DNA of 64,000 nt from CAXBBB01 sp963815505 (GCA_963815505.1 CAWFGU010000022.1:365518-429517), one strand, 5' to 3'; positions 46,684 through 56,131 are shown, numbered from the stretch's first letter. Translations and numbers: made by a program. The notes: generated by a model from the letters alone, not told the origin.

Positions 46684-46901
46684 AATCAAGACCGACCAAT
46701 CCAAGCAATAGAGGAGTAGACAGAAATCCAATTTGACACACACATAATTTCAAACATATACGTCCAGTCAGATACAAGACGCATCAGATTGGTCCAGGGG
46801 AGCCGATCTCGATCCCGCCGGACATCTTAGCTGGATGTAGGTACGAAACCGCGCGTGCCACCTGTGAGCGACCTCAAATGAGAGGTCATCGCCTTCACAT
46901 C
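46684..46901. other. AT-richer intergenic region between mfd and a WYL regulator gene
   Basis: No gene is supported. It is clearly poorer in GC than its surroundings. A short inverted repeat GACCTC...GAGGTC lies at about 46869-46886, between the convergent mfd and WYL genes, and may act in transcription termination, but there is no T-run. Confidence 0.4.
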
Positions 46902-47873
46902 TCAGCTATAAACCGCAAGTAGCTCCGATGCAAGATCGCTGACTTTCTTCCGCAGTTGAGGGGGATCTATGACTTCTGCGTTCCCACCGTACCTGAGTAA
47001 CCAACGTGCGACGAACTCCAGGTTTTCGAAGTAGAACGTAGCCTCAACCCGATCGCCGACTTCGCGCTCCTCCTCTACAGCTGCCGGTATGCTGCGCCGT
47101 GCCCACCGGTACGCCCGAGGTTCGAAGCGGACGACGATGCGATGGTTGTCCATGCTCTGCCCCCGCTCTTCCAGATGATCGCGCAGGTCGAACCCCGAAG
47201 GCACCTCGAACTGCTCGGTCAGCACCTTCATCCAGCGGATATTGTCGAGCCTGAAGTTGCGGATGTCTTTTCGCTTGTGATCGAACGCGATGAGATTCCA
47301 GTGATCCGAATAGTACACCAGTCCGAGTGGATCGACGGTGCGACGGGTGAGCTCGTCGCGGCTCGCCACGTAGTACTCCATAATCGTCGAGCGGCGGCGG
47401 GCGACGGCTTCGGAGAGATCGTACCAGCGCCCTTCTTCGTCGCTAGGACCGGCGTTGGCGAGCAGGTACGGATCGATGACCGTGCTCGTGCGCAGCCGCT
47501 CGACGTAACGCGCAATCTCTCCCGGCAACACGTGCTGGATTTTGAGCGCCACCTGATCGGCATCCTTGCGCAGCGACATGTCGGGCTGCAGCTTCATGAA
47601 CTCGGCACCGATCAGCAGCGTCGCCGCCTCGCGAGCCGTAATCATCAGAGGGGGCAACTGGTAGCCTTCGAGGATCTCGTAGCCGCCACCGTCGGCGTAG
47701 GTCAGCGGAACTCCCGACTCGCTCAGCGCACGCAAATCGCGAAAGATGGTGCGCCGACTCACGCCAAAATGCTCCGACAGATCGCGCGAACTCATGCTCG
47801 GGCGAGTCTGGAGTAGGAGCACGAGCGCGAATAGACGTTCGGTGCGGTTTAGAGCGCGGTCAGCGTTCGCCAT
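46902..47873 (-). CDS. WYL-domain transcriptional regulator
   Basis: 323 aa, intact. N-terminal DeoR-type winged helix: RLFALVLLLQTRPSMSSRDL, then SEHFGVSRRTIFRDLRALSE. The WYL domain (residues about 140-215) has the aromatic/basic ligand-binding strands ATIMEYYV-like and VDPLGLVYYSDHWNLIAFD, with RLDNIRWMKVL. A C-terminal WCX extension follows (RVEATFYFENLEFVARWLLR). WYL regulators bind nucleic-acid or nucleotide ligands and often control DNA-repair or defence genes. No target is obvious; mfd is convergent. Confidence 0.9.
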   Translation of the reverse strand: MANADRALNRTERLFALVLLLQTRPSMSSRDLSEHFGVSRRTIFRDLRALSESGVPLTYADGGGYEILEGYQLPPLMITAREAATLLIGAEFMKLQPDMSLRKDADQVALKIQHVLPGEIARYVERLRTSTVIDPYLLANAGPSDEEGRWYDLSEAVARRRSTIMEYYVASRDELTRRTVDPLGLVYYSDHWNLIAFDHKRKDIRNFRLDNIRWMKVLTEQFEVPSGFDLRDHLEERGQSMDNHRIVVRFEPRAYRWARRSIPAAVEEEREVGDRVEATFYFENLEFVARWLLRYGGNAEVIDPPQLRKKVSDLASELLAVYS

Positions 47874-47971
47874 CGAGGAAAATCAGAAGCGGAAGCGGAA
47901 GAGTAAGGTGAAGTAAAATGGTACGAGAAGTAACGCCCCAGCCCTCCGAGTTTTCCGTCGTCACGCGCGTA

Positions 47972-48626
47972 TCACACAGGACGGACCGGACGGACCGTGA
48001 CAACGCACTTATCTCGCGTCCAGGACGTAGCAGTCGCAGCAGGCGACTGTTCAACATCAAACGTCAGGAAAGGCACGCTGTGCAAGTCGGCGATTTCGAC
48101 GCTCAGGTCACCACCTTTCAGGCAACGCAGCATCCGCGTCGCGTCGTCGAGTCAGGCTGCCCACGTGCCAGCGCCAAAGCGTTTCGAGCGGAGCCGTCGC
48201 CCGCGAAACCGACAGCGTACGTTCGATCTGAGCGTTCTCGGCGCGAGTATGGACCGCCGTCGCGTTGCCGACACCCAACTCGCGCGCGAACCGTCGCACG
48301 CTCATGACCTTCTTCTCGACCGAGTCGACCCCAACGAACCGCGCACCCGGAAACGCAATGGCGAGTGGAATCAGTGGTAGCCCGCCTCCAGTCCCCCAGT
48401 CGACGACGACCGATCCATCCGCAATCGGCCAACGTGCGAGTTCGAGGCAGTGCAGGATGTGACGCTCCTCGACCGCTCCGAGGTCGGTCCGGGCGATCAG
48501 GTTGTGGCGCGCGTTCGTGTCTCGAACGAGATCGGCGTAGACGGCGAGCACACCGATGGATGGATCGGGTAAGTCGAGTCGGAGCGTGTCGAGGCCCTTG
48601 CGAAGGACGGAGAGGGGATCGGTCAT
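47972..48626 (-). CDS. rsmG: 16S rRNA m7G527 methyltransferase RsmG (one frameshift)
   Basis: SAM-dependent methyltransferase (formerly GidB). ATG 48626 gives MTDPLSVLRKGLDTLRLDLP, then RHNLIARTDLGAVEERHILH and the SAM motif VVDWGTGGGLPLIPLAIAFP. It continues with VEKKVMSVRRFARELG and SVSRATAPLETLWRW. The frame breaks near 48165; the other frame continues DATRMLRCLKGGDLSVEIAD to a stop at 47972. Reconstructed length is about 218 aa, as expected. It lies one gene away from mnmG, as in origin regions generally. Confidence 0.88.
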
Positions 48627-48712
48627 GCGGCAAAATACCCGACTCAGGGGATTGCCGATCACCCGAATCGGAACTCATCTTAGGTGTATCCAGCAATACT
48701 TCCCCTGTTTCT

Positions 48713-49261
48713 ATGAAACGCACCCTTCTAGTCCTCATCCTGACGTGCGGACTCATCGCCTGCGACAGCGCCGACGACGCCCTCAACTCGACCGCCGAAG
48801 CTCAGGCCGCCGCGGCCAACGTCGCCGTACAATCCGGCATGACGACGGGCATCCAGGCCGCCTTCTCAGGCGGATTCTCCAAGCTGCCCACGGCCAACTG
48901 CCCGCAAGGAGGCACCGTAACGACCGGCGATGTGATCCCCTCGGGCTCGTCGTTCAACATCGGCATGACGTTCGACGGCTGCAACGCAATGACCGGCACG
49001 CTCGATCTGAACTATACCGCGTCGGCCTCTTTGGTCGAGAGTCGCCTCAACGGGGCGCTCAGCGGGCTGGGCTGCGACATCACATACAACGGCTTTAGCA
49101 CGGCGGCCCAAACGCAAGGACAGACCGTCGTGCTGAACGGCTCGTACGGCGCGCGCTGTGCGGCGGGCAGCGTAACGTGCTCGTACGACAACGTCTCCAT
49201 TAGCACGACCGATGGCGAAGCCGCGGCTCGCGCCTATCAGAACGGCTGCAAGGCATCTTAA
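48713..49261 (+). CDS. Hypothetical lipoprotein
   Basis: 182 aa from ATG 48713 (MKRTLLVLILTCGLIACDSA), with lipobox GLIAC (Cys 17). The mature part is Ala/Thr/Gly-rich, with beta-strand-like repeats and paired cysteines (TANCPQGGTVTTGD, FDGCNAMTGTLDLNYTAS, GLGCDITYNG, GARCAAGSVTCSYDNV), suggesting a disulfide-stabilised beta structure. No family recognised. An intrinsic terminator follows at 49281. It interrupts the usual mnmG-rsmG adjacency on the opposite strand. Confidence 0.7.
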   Translation: MKRTLLVLILTCGLIACDSADDALNSTAEAQAAAANVAVQSGMTTGIQAAFSGGFSKLPTANCPQGGTVTTGDVIPSGSSFNIGMTFDGCNAMTGTLDLNYTASASLVESRLNGALSGLGCDITYNGFSTAAQTQGQTVVLNGSYGARCAAGSVTCSYDNVSISTTDGEAAARAYQNGCKAS

Positions 49262-49280
49262 GCGCCACAGTTCGACACTT

Positions 49281-49315
49281 AAAACCCGACAGGTCTAGCG
49301 ACCTGCCGGGTTTTT
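49281..49315 (+). terminator. Intrinsic terminator after the lipoprotein gene
   Basis: AACCCGACAGGTC (49283-49295), loop TAGC, then GACCTGCCGGGTT (49300-49312, one mismatch) followed by a T-run; A-run on the left. It can serve both the lipoprotein gene (+) and mnmG (-), whose stop codon adjoins it. Confidence 0.85.
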
Positions 49316-49316
49316 C

Positions 49317-51218
49317 CTATGCCACGACTTTGTGCGAGCGCCGCAGCAAAACCATCAGCGCCTGTACGTCCGAAGGACTGACGCCGCTGATCCGTGAGGC
49401 CTGCCCCAGCGTCTGAGGGCGAATGCGAGTCAGCTTCTGCCGCGCTTCGATCGAAATGGCGTTGACGCTCGAGAACGCGTAGTCGTCCGGAATTCGGAGC
49501 GATTCGAGCGACCGCATCCGGGCGACGTTCTCTTCTTCGCGCTCGACGTACCCGGCGTATTTGATCTCGATCTCGGCCAGCTGGTCAATGGGTTCGAGAC
49601 CCGGCGCATCGGCGACGAGGTCGGCGTGAACGCCTGCCGCCCGCAGCAGGTCGCCGACGTTGACCTGAGGACGCAGCGCCAGTTCGGCGGCGCGCTTAGG
49701 CTGCGTAATCAGCGCGGTGTCGACTGAGGCGAGGTAGCCATTGACCTGATCCGGCGAGAGCGCTGTCGCGCGCAGATTGTGGAGCGTTTGGGCGAGCGCG
49801 TCGCGGCGCGCCTGCATCCGCTCCATACGCTCGGTCGTGGCGACTCCGAGTTCGTAGCCCATCGGTGTTAGGCGCGTGTCAGCGTTGTCCTGGCGGAGTA
49901 GCATGCGGTGCTCTGCGCGAGAGGTGAACATGCGATACGGCTCGTCCGTGCCCTTGGCGACTAGGTCGTCGATGAGCACGCCTATGTAGGCTTGGGCGCG
50001 GTCCAGAACGAGGCCTTGGGCGCCGCCCAGCGAGCGGGCAGCGTTGATTCCAGCCATCAGACCCTGCGCGGCAGCCTCCTCGTACCCCGTCGTCCCGTTG
50101 ATCTGACCGGCGCAGTAGAGACCCGGCAGCGCCTTGGTCTCGAGCGTGTAGCGGAGTTGGTGCGGCGGAAAGTAATCGTACTCGATGGCGTAGCCCGGAC
50201 GCAGCACGTGTGCATTCTCAAAGCCCGCAACGAGCCGCAGCGCCGCCGTCTGCACGTCCTCGGGCAGACTCGTCGAAAAGCCGTTGACGTACACCTCGTG
50301 CGTATGGCGGCCCTCAGGCTCGACGAACAACTGGTGCGCATCCTTGGTCGCAAACCGGTCGATTTTGTCCTCGATCGACGGGCAGTAGCGCGGCCCCTGA
50401 CCTTCGATTCGCCCGGCGAACATCGGGCTGCGATCGAAGCCGGTCCGTAACAGATCGTGGACGGCGGGCGAAGTCCACGTCAAGTGGCAGGTATGCTGAT
50501 CGACTGGAAGGGCGTCCGTGAGATACGAGAACGGGACCGGCTCCTCGTCTCCGGCCTGCGTTTCCATCACCGAATAGTCGATCGTGCGTCCGTCGACGCG
50601 CGGCGGCGTGCCGGTTTTCAGTCGCCCCGACTCCATACCCAACCGCTCCAGCGCAGCCGTTAGCCCTGTCGATGCGCGCTCGCCCATCCGTCCGCCGCCC
50701 AACTGCCGGTCGCCGACGTGGATGACGCCGTTCATGAACGTGCCACTCGTCAGCACGACACGCGGCGCTCGGATCGTCTGTCCCAACTGCGTCACTACGC
50801 CCGCGACGGCCCCGCCTTCGATCAGCAAGTCGACGACTGTGTCGGCGCGCATCCACAGGTTGTCGGTGTTTTCAAGCGCGTGTCGCACCCACGCCGCGTA
50901 CGCCATCCGGTCCGATTGGGCGCGCGGGCTCCAGACGGCGGGACCGCGGCTCCGGTTGAGCATCCGAAACTGGATGCCCGTCGCGTCGGTGGCGCGTCCC
51001 ATCAGACCACCCATCGCGTCGATCTCACGCGCGATCTGCCCTTTGCCGATGCCGCCGACAGCCGGGTTGCACGACATCTGCGCGATGGCGTCGAGCCGCA
51101 TCGTGACGAGAAGCGTCCGGGCGCCCATCCGAGCCGAAGCGTGCGCCGCCTCGCTGCCCGCATGGCCCGCGCCGACGACGATCACGTCGTAGTCGAAGGG
51201 GTTGGAAATGATCTGCAT
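49317..51218 (-). CDS. mnmG: tRNA uridine-5-carboxymethylaminomethyl modification enzyme MnmG (GidA)
   Basis: FAD enzyme that with MnmE installs cmnm5 at wobble U34. 633 aa, intact. Features: FAD site VIVVGAGHAGSEAAHASARM, NPAVGGIGKGQIAREIDAMG, the catalytic-loop region LPVDQHTCHLTWTS, GYEEAAAQGLMAGINAARS and the C-terminal MnmE-binding helix domain (QASRISGVSPSDVQALMVLL). It lies near rsmG and mnmE in the origin-type gene order. Confidence 0.97.
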   Translation of the reverse strand: MQIISNPFDYDVIVVGAGHAGSEAAHASARMGARTLLVTMRLDAIAQMSCNPAVGGIGKGQIAREIDAMGGLMGRATDATGIQFRMLNRSRGPAVWSPRAQSDRMAYAAWVRHALENTDNLWMRADTVVDLLIEGGAVAGVVTQLGQTIRAPRVVLTSGTFMNGVIHVGDRQLGGGRMGERASTGLTAALERLGMESGRLKTGTPPRVDGRTIDYSVMETQAGDEEPVPFSYLTDALPVDQHTCHLTWTSPAVHDLLRTGFDRSPMFAGRIEGQGPRYCPSIEDKIDRFATKDAHQLFVEPEGRHTHEVYVNGFSTSLPEDVQTAALRLVAGFENAHVLRPGYAIEYDYFPPHQLRYTLETKALPGLYCAGQINGTTGYEEAAAQGLMAGINAARSLGGAQGLVLDRAQAYIGVLIDDLVAKGTDEPYRMFTSRAEHRMLLRQDNADTRLTPMGYELGVATTERMERMQARRDALAQTLHNLRATALSPDQVNGYLASVDTALITQPKRAAELALRPQVNVGDLLRAAGVHADLVADAPGLEPIDQLAEIEIKYAGYVEREEENVARMRSLESLRIPDDYAFSSVNAISIEARQKLTRIRPQTLGQASRISGVSPSDVQALMVLLRRSHKVVA

Positions 51219-51319
51219 AAGGGCAATCTACGCGTGTGACACATCAGGATTCCGCCCAGACACGAAACCGCAGCGAATCCGCTTATACAAAGTCCAGATT
51301 TAGCGGTGCCCCCCAAAAG

Positions 51320-51349
51320 CGTCATCCTGAGCGTAGTCGAAGGATGACG
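51320..51349. repeat. Short inverted repeat of dispersed-repeat type
   Basis: CGTCATCCT (51320-51328) and its exact complement AGGATGACG (51341-51349) flank GAGCGTAGTCGA. The motif GTCATCCTGAGC..GTCGAAGGATGA is familiar to me as an intergenic repeat in many unrelated genomes. It lies in the 166-bp gap between ridA and mnmG, which otherwise shows no gene. Confidence 0.6.
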
Positions 51350-51384
51350 GTGAACAGACGCCCCAGCATTCTTTGGATTCGGTG

Positions 51385-51780
51385 TTACGCCCGGTCCGTC
51401 ACGACGGCATCCGCTTCGATCTCGACCACCAAGTTCAGGTCGATCAGATTGGACACCTCGACCATCATCGCCACGGGCCGGATGCTGCCGAACACCTCGC
51501 CATGCACGCGCCCGACCGCTTCCCACTTCAAGATGTCGGTCACGTATATCCGCGTCTGCACTACGTCTTGGAGCGACGCCCCCGCCGACTCCAGCGCCCT
51601 GCGGATGCGCCCGACCGCGTACCGCGTCTGAGCCTCGGCGTCACCCGGCGCTACGACATGGCCGTTCTCGTCCGTCGCCGTCGTGCCCGCCACGTAGATG
51701 AACGGCCCGACACGGACGGCGCGTGAGTACCCGACGACCGGCTCTCACGGGCTGGCAGAAGCGAAAACCTGACGTTTCAT
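51385..51780 (-). CDS. RidA-family enamine/imine deaminase with an in-frame TGA
   Basis: The 102 codons from 51693 read AGTTATDENGHVVAPGDAEA ... RIRRALESAGASLQDVVQTR and VEVSNLIDLNLVVEIEADAV, the RidA core with the conserved Arg. In the same frame the protein extends upstream to ATG 51780 (MKRQVFASASP) and EPVVGYSRAVRVGPFIYV. It is interrupted only by TGA (51745-51747) at codon 12, where relatives have Trp (SPWEP). A single TGG to TGA change explains it. Either a sequence error, a nonsense mutation, or internal initiation yielding a short form. RidA removes reactive 2-aminoacrylate. Confidence 0.75.
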
Positions 51781-51806
51781 GTCGTATCGGTCCGTGGAAA
51801 GGCCAG

Positions 51807-53177
51807 CTATTTCCCTATGCAAAAGCGCGAGAAGATGCCGTCGAGCACGTCTTCATTGGTGATCTGGCCCGTTATCGACCCCAGTGCGTCGAGCGCGGCG
51901 CGCAGATCGAGCGCGAGCAGATCGCCCGTCATACCGCCGTCCATTCCGTCACGCACACGGGCGACAGCATCCCTCGCCTGCGCCAGGTGGTAGCGATGCC
52001 GCTGGTTGAGCACGACGCGCGCCACGTCCGGCCGCTCACCGCCGACGATAGACTCGGCCACGCGCTCGCCGAAGTCCCGCGCCTCGTCCGCTGAGGCGTG
52101 GGCAGCGGAGAACGGCAGCACGTGCGCGCCTTCGACTTTCGGCAACGCCGCATCTGGGGCCCGATCGCTCTTGTTAGCGACGACGAACGTCGGTACGGCA
52201 GATGCCACGGCCTGCTCAACCAAGACGCGTTCGTCATCGTTCAGGTGGCCGGGAAGAGCGTAGACGTAGACCAGAGCGTCGGTTTCGGCGATGCGTTTGC
52301 GGGCGCGACTCACCCCTTCGGCTTCGATGGCGTCGGACGAATCGCGCAGCCCCGCCGTATCGGCGAAGCGCAGGCGGACGCCGCCGAACTCAGCGTCGGC
52401 TTCGATGGCGTCGCGCGTCGTCCCTGCAATCGGGCTGACGATGGCTTGCTCGCGGCCGACGAGCGCGTTGAGCAGGGTGCTCTTTCCCGCATTGGGCCGA
52501 CCGGCAATCGTGACACGCGCGCCTTCGCGGAGCACATCGCCCAGTCCGGACGAGCCGATCAGTTCGCTCAGCAGCGCATGTGTGCGGTCGATGAGCGATC
52601 GCAGGTGGTCGGGATCGGCGAACGCTACATCCTCCTCGCTGAAATCCAACTCCAACTCGACCAGTCCCGTCAAGTCCAACAGTTCCTGCCTCGCGCCCTT
52701 CAACACGTCCGAGTAGCGCCCCTGCACGTGTGTGAGCGATGCCCGATGCGCCATTCGGGACGACGCGTGGATCAGATCGGCGACCGCCTCGGCTTGCGCC
52801 AGGTCCATCTTCCCGTTTAGAAACGCCCGCTGGGTAAACTCCCCCGCCTGCGCCGGACGAGCGCCCGCCGCTACCAACGCCGCCACCACCAGCTGCGGCG
52901 CGTAGTCTCCGCCGTGCGTCGTGATCTCGACGATGTCTTCTCCCGTCGCCGTTCGCGGCGCGCGAAAGACCGTCGCCACCACCTGATCCAGCGCCTGCCC
53001 CTCGCGATGCGCCGTTCCCACGTGCGCCGTATGCGTCTCGACTGCGCTCAGATCGACGGGACGAAAGCAGCGTGTCGCAATGGCGACGGCATCCGGCCCG
53101 CTCACCCGCACGACGGCGAGCGCCGACTCGCCCCGCGCCGTTGCGATGGCTGCGATAGTGCTTCCTGAATCAGACAT
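51807..53177 (-). CDS. mnmE: tRNA modification GTPase MnmE
   Basis: Partner of MnmG. 456 aa, intact. N-terminal formyl-THF-binding domain (ALAVVRVSGPDAVAIATRCF), helical domain, G domain with G1 IAGRPNAGKSTLLNALVG, G3 FADTAGLRDSSDAIEAEGV and G4 NKSD. The obligatory C-terminal FCIGK carries the catalytic cysteine. It starts 8 bp inside the end of the small membrane protein gene upstream. Confidence 0.97.
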   Translation of the reverse strand: MSDSGSTIAAIATARGESALAVVRVSGPDAVAIATRCFRPVDLSAVETHTAHVGTAHREGQALDQVVATVFRAPRTATGEDIVEITTHGGDYAPQLVVAALVAAGARPAQAGEFTQRAFLNGKMDLAQAEAVADLIHASSRMAHRASLTHVQGRYSDVLKGARQELLDLTGLVELELDFSEEDVAFADPDHLRSLIDRTHALLSELIGSSGLGDVLREGARVTIAGRPNAGKSTLLNALVGREQAIVSPIAGTTRDAIEADAEFGGVRLRFADTAGLRDSSDAIEAEGVSRARKRIAETDALVYVYALPGHLNDDERVLVEQAVASAVPTFVVANKSDRAPDAALPKVEGAHVLPFSAAHASADEARDFGERVAESIVGGERPDVARVVLNQRHRYHLAQARDAVARVRDGMDGGMTGDLLALDLRAALDALGSITGQITNEDVLDGIFSRFCIGK

Positions 53178-53373
53178 CGCGCCCCTTGCGCAGAGCCGCC
53201 GCTGTGGCGCTCGCCCCGATCGTCCCTAGCACGGCCGCTGCGATCAGGATGCCGTACGCCGTCTCCACGTCGTCGTAGTCGATCAAGTAGAGCAGCGCCA
53301 TGCCGACGAGGGCAGCGAGAATGCCCAGAAACAGGCCGAGAGCAGCGAGAGTGCGGAGAGCTTTGAGTGACAC
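53170..53373 (-). CDS. Small two-helix membrane protein
   Basis: 67 aa. Two hydrophobic segments: LRTLAALGLFLGILAALVGM (about residues 6-25) and AYGILIAAAVLGTIGASATA (about 39-58), separated by an acidic loop (DYDDVE), with a short basic tail. Its stop overlaps the mnmE start by 8 bp, so it is probably co-transcribed. Function unknown. The 126 bp between it and yidC (53374-53499) show no feature. Confidence 0.6.
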   Translation of the reverse strand: MSLKALRTLAALGLFLGILAALVGMALLYLIDYDDVETAYGILIAAAVLGTIGASATAAALRKGRDV

Positions 53374-53500
53374 GTCGGCGGATATAAGATGAGCGAGGTG
53401 TACTCACGCGTGCACGGCGGGTCCCAAGCCATTAGCGCCAGCGGTTGTGCGGAGCGGATTGCCACGTCACGGCACTCCTCACGATGGCAAAGAGAGCACG

Positions 53501-55327
53501 CTATCGCTTGCGCTTCGCCTGGCCGTTCTTCGACACCTTGACGGGCCGGTTCGCCGACGCCCGCGCGTTCTTCCCGCCCTTCGCCGGACGATCCGCCTTC
53601 TGCATCTCGGCCGGAGCGTGCGCCTTTTTGCGCTCCATCTGCTTGTTGATGATCTGCTGCTGCGCCGCCGAGAAAATGTTGTAGAACAGATAGTAGAGGC
53701 TCAGTCCGGCCGCCTGCTTGTTGAAGAACACGAACAGCATGATCGGCAGGAAGTAGGTAAACATCTGCATCTGCGGGTTCGCAGGCTGCGAGCGCATCTG
53801 GATCTTCATCTGGACGACCATCGCCAGTCCCATCAGAATGGTAAAGCCCGCTACGAAATCGCCGTAGAGCGGGATATTGAACGGCAAGTTGAAGATCACG
53901 TCCGGCGCCGAGAGGTCGGGCGCCCACAAAAACGACTTCTGGCGGATGTCCAAGAACTGCGGCAGAAACTGCCACAGCGCGATGATGATCGGGTACTGGA
54001 GCAGCATGGGCAGACAACCGCCCAACGGGTTGACCCCGGCTTCGCGGTACAGCCCCATCATCGCCTGCTGCTGCTTCTGCGGATCGTCGGCGTACTTCTC
54101 CTTGATCTCCGTCATCTTGGGCTGCAAATCGCGCATGCCTCCCATCGAGCGCATCGACTTCGCCTGCAGTGGGTGCGTCACGATCTTGATCAGCAGCGCA
54201 AACAGGATGATGATGACGCCATAGTTCGGGATGAACGTCTCAAAGAACGTGAACAGCGGAATCAGCACGAAGCGAGCCAGCGGACGCGTGATCCAGTCGA
54301 GAAAGTTGTAGCCCAGATCGACCATCTGATACAAATCGAGGTCGTACGCCGCGATCCGGTCGTACTCGAGCGGACCCAAGTAGAGGCGGAAGCGGTCCGA
54401 CTCGCTGCCTTCGAGCGACTCCAGCTCGATACGCGCCCGGAACGTCTCCTCGACTTCGGGACTGTCGATCTCGCCGACGCGCAGTCCGTCCAAATACGCC
54501 GCCTCGGTGTCACTCGACGGGATGATGACGGCAGCGAAGTATTTGCTCTTGACCGCCACCCAATCGACCTGACCGGTTAGCGTTTCCTCGAACGATGCGT
54601 CACTCATCACGGTCAGTTCTTCGATCTCGCCCCCACTGCGCGCGTAGACACCTGCCCTACGGATTTCCTCCTCCTTGCTCTCCTCAGTAAACGGAATAGC
54701 CCCATTCCAACCGACTTCGTAGCCGCCGCTGACCATGATGCGGTCCAGATTGTCGCCGCCGATCGCCCAGCCGACGCCGTACGAATCGGGATAAAACACG
54801 TATTCCTGCCGGAGCGTGCCCGCGCCCAACTGCGCCTCGAACCCAATCACGAGCGAGTCGCCTTCGGCCAGAGATCCGCGCTGCGACGGCTCGAAAAAGA
54901 ACGACCGCGCCGATACGTTGCGGCTTTGCGGCGTCGTGAACGAGAGCCCCAGCCCGTTGCCGTCGCGCGTCGTGTCGACGAGTTGGACCGGCGTCACCCG
55001 ATCAGCCTTCTGGTACTCCTTGAGCTTGAACGAAATCAGCCGCGCCCCCTTGGTCGAGAACTGCGCCGTGAACAGAGTGTGCTCGACCGTGACGATCTGC
55101 TCCTGCCCAACCGTGGCCGATGCGAAAGACGAGTCGACGGCACTGCTTTCGTCCTCAGTAGCCTGGAGCGTCGGTACGGGCGCTTCATCCTGCTCCTCGA
55201 CGTAGAGAGAGTCCTCAATCGCCTGCTCGCTTCCTGGAGGAATCGGTGGCGGAGGCGAGAAAAAGTACAGCCACCCGACGATGATCAGCGTGATCAGGAC
55301 GGTAGCGGTGACGGTATTGCGGTCCAC
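53501..55327 (-). CDS. yidC: Membrane protein insertase YidC
   Basis: 608 aa, intact. N-terminal anchor (TVTATVLITLIIVGWLYFF), a large periplasmic beta-sandwich domain of about 300 residues, then the conserved 60KD inner-membrane core of five helices (NYGVIIILFALLIKIVTHPL, MTEIKEKYADDPQKQQQAMM, VNPLGGCLPMLLQYPIIIAL). A basic C-terminal tail is suited to ribosome binding (KGGKNARASANRPVKVSKNG). It is two genes from rpmH with no yidD between; the 36-bp gap to rnpA leaves no room for it. Confidence 0.96.
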   Translation of the reverse strand: MDRNTVTATVLITLIIVGWLYFFSPPPPIPPGSEQAIEDSLYVEEQDEAPVPTLQATEDESSAVDSSFASATVGQEQIVTVEHTLFTAQFSTKGARLISFKLKEYQKADRVTPVQLVDTTRDGNGLGLSFTTPQSRNVSARSFFFEPSQRGSLAEGDSLVIGFEAQLGAGTLRQEYVFYPDSYGVGWAIGGDNLDRIMVSGGYEVGWNGAIPFTEESKEEEIRRAGVYARSGGEIEELTVMSDASFEETLTGQVDWVAVKSKYFAAVIIPSSDTEAAYLDGLRVGEIDSPEVEETFRARIELESLEGSESDRFRLYLGPLEYDRIAAYDLDLYQMVDLGYNFLDWITRPLARFVLIPLFTFFETFIPNYGVIIILFALLIKIVTHPLQAKSMRSMGGMRDLQPKMTEIKEKYADDPQKQQQAMMGLYREAGVNPLGGCLPMLLQYPIIIALWQFLPQFLDIRQKSFLWAPDLSAPDVIFNLPFNIPLYGDFVAGFTILMGLAMVVQMKIQMRSQPANPQMQMFTYFLPIMLFVFFNKQAAGLSLYYLFYNIFSAAQQQIINKQMERKKAHAPAEMQKADRPAKGGKNARASANRPVKVSKNGQAKRKR

Positions 55328-55363
55328 GTCGCGGAAGAGATGCAGGAAAGGGTAACGGCTGCG

Positions 55364-55801
55364 CTACGCAGCCTCGCTGGGCGTGTTGCTCGCCGACTCA
55401 GTATGGGCGAGACGTTCGCATAACCGTCCGAGAGCGCGCGGCAAGTCACGAGCAGCAGCGACCGACGCGGCGCTGTCGTCGTTCGAGCGAAACAGGATGC
55501 CGACAGTCACGCCGATGTCAGAACGCACGGCGAGGTCTACCAGACCGTGCCGATGCACGCGGTAGACCTCGCGAAGGGCACGCCGGACGCAGTTGCGGCG
55601 CACGGCGTTCGGTCGTTTGCCCGGCAAAAACGCCGCTTGCACGTGCGTCCCGGTCGGAAGCAAGCTGAGGTCGACGATGCGGTAGAGCAGCCGAACACTG
55701 CCCGCCGCGACGCTGAGCGACTGTTTACGGTCGAAAAGCGGACGGATCAGTCGGCGATGCTTGAGCCGATCGGCCCGTTCCAGCCCGTACGACCGCGACA
55801 C
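55364..55801 (-). CDS. rnpA: Ribonuclease P protein component
   Basis: Protein subunit of RNase P, 145 aa. GTG start at 55801, 2 bp after the rpmH stop (translational coupling typical for rpmH-rnpA). The RNR motif is visible as KRPNAVRRNCVRRALREVYR, with the N-terminal RRLIRPLFDRKQSLSV strand. The C-terminal tail is longer than average. Confidence 0.92.
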   Translation of the reverse strand: MSRSYGLERADRLKHRRLIRPLFDRKQSLSVAAGSVRLLYRIVDLSLLPTGTHVQAAFLPGKRPNAVRRNCVRRALREVYRVHRHGLVDLAVRSDIGVTVGILFRSNDDSAASVAAARDLPRALGRLCERLAHTESASNTPSEAA

Positions 55802-55803
55802 GA

Positions 55804-55959
55804 TTATTTGGTGGCGCGCGTGTCGTGAACCGTCAGGTTCTTGCGACCGTTTGCACGGCGACGCGCGAGCACGCGGCGACCGTTCTTCGTCGCCATACGG
55901 GCGCGGAAGCCGTGCTTGTTGGCGCGCTTGCGGCGGCTGGGCTGGTAGGTGCGTTTCAT
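55804..55959 (-). CDS. rpmH: 50S ribosomal protein L34
   Basis: 51 aa from ATG 55959: MKRTYQPSRRKRANKHGFRA, RMATKNGRRVLARRRANGRK, then NLTVHDTRATK. The core is textbook L34; the last eight residues are an extension. It opens the minus-strand rpmH-rnpA-yidC unit. In most bacteria dnaA lies on the other side of rpmH; here a tRNA gene and a mobile element are found instead. Confidence 0.97.
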   Translation of the reverse strand: MKRTYQPSRRKRANKHGFRARMATKNGRRVLARRRANGRKNLTVHDTRATK

Positions 55960-56131
55960 GAAAGTGGGGTTATCTGCGGTTCGCAAAAGGAGGACCAAGA
56001 TAGACCCAATCAGGTATTGTCATGACGCGTGTACATTGACTTCGTGCTAAAAGCAGACGCATTACGGCTCCGCTCACTCGCTGCACGTGCCTCTTCGCAT
56101 CAGACTCTGGCATCCAACCGCCTCAGTGTCG

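Noticed and set aside
47918..48307. Plus-strand frame of 129 codons across the rsmG 3' end
   Set aside because: It reads the opposite strand of the frameshifted rsmG C-terminus; no independent support.
53447..54580. 377-codon plus-strand frame opposite yidC
   Set aside because: Antisense shadow, His/Arg/Gln-rich low-complexity translation.
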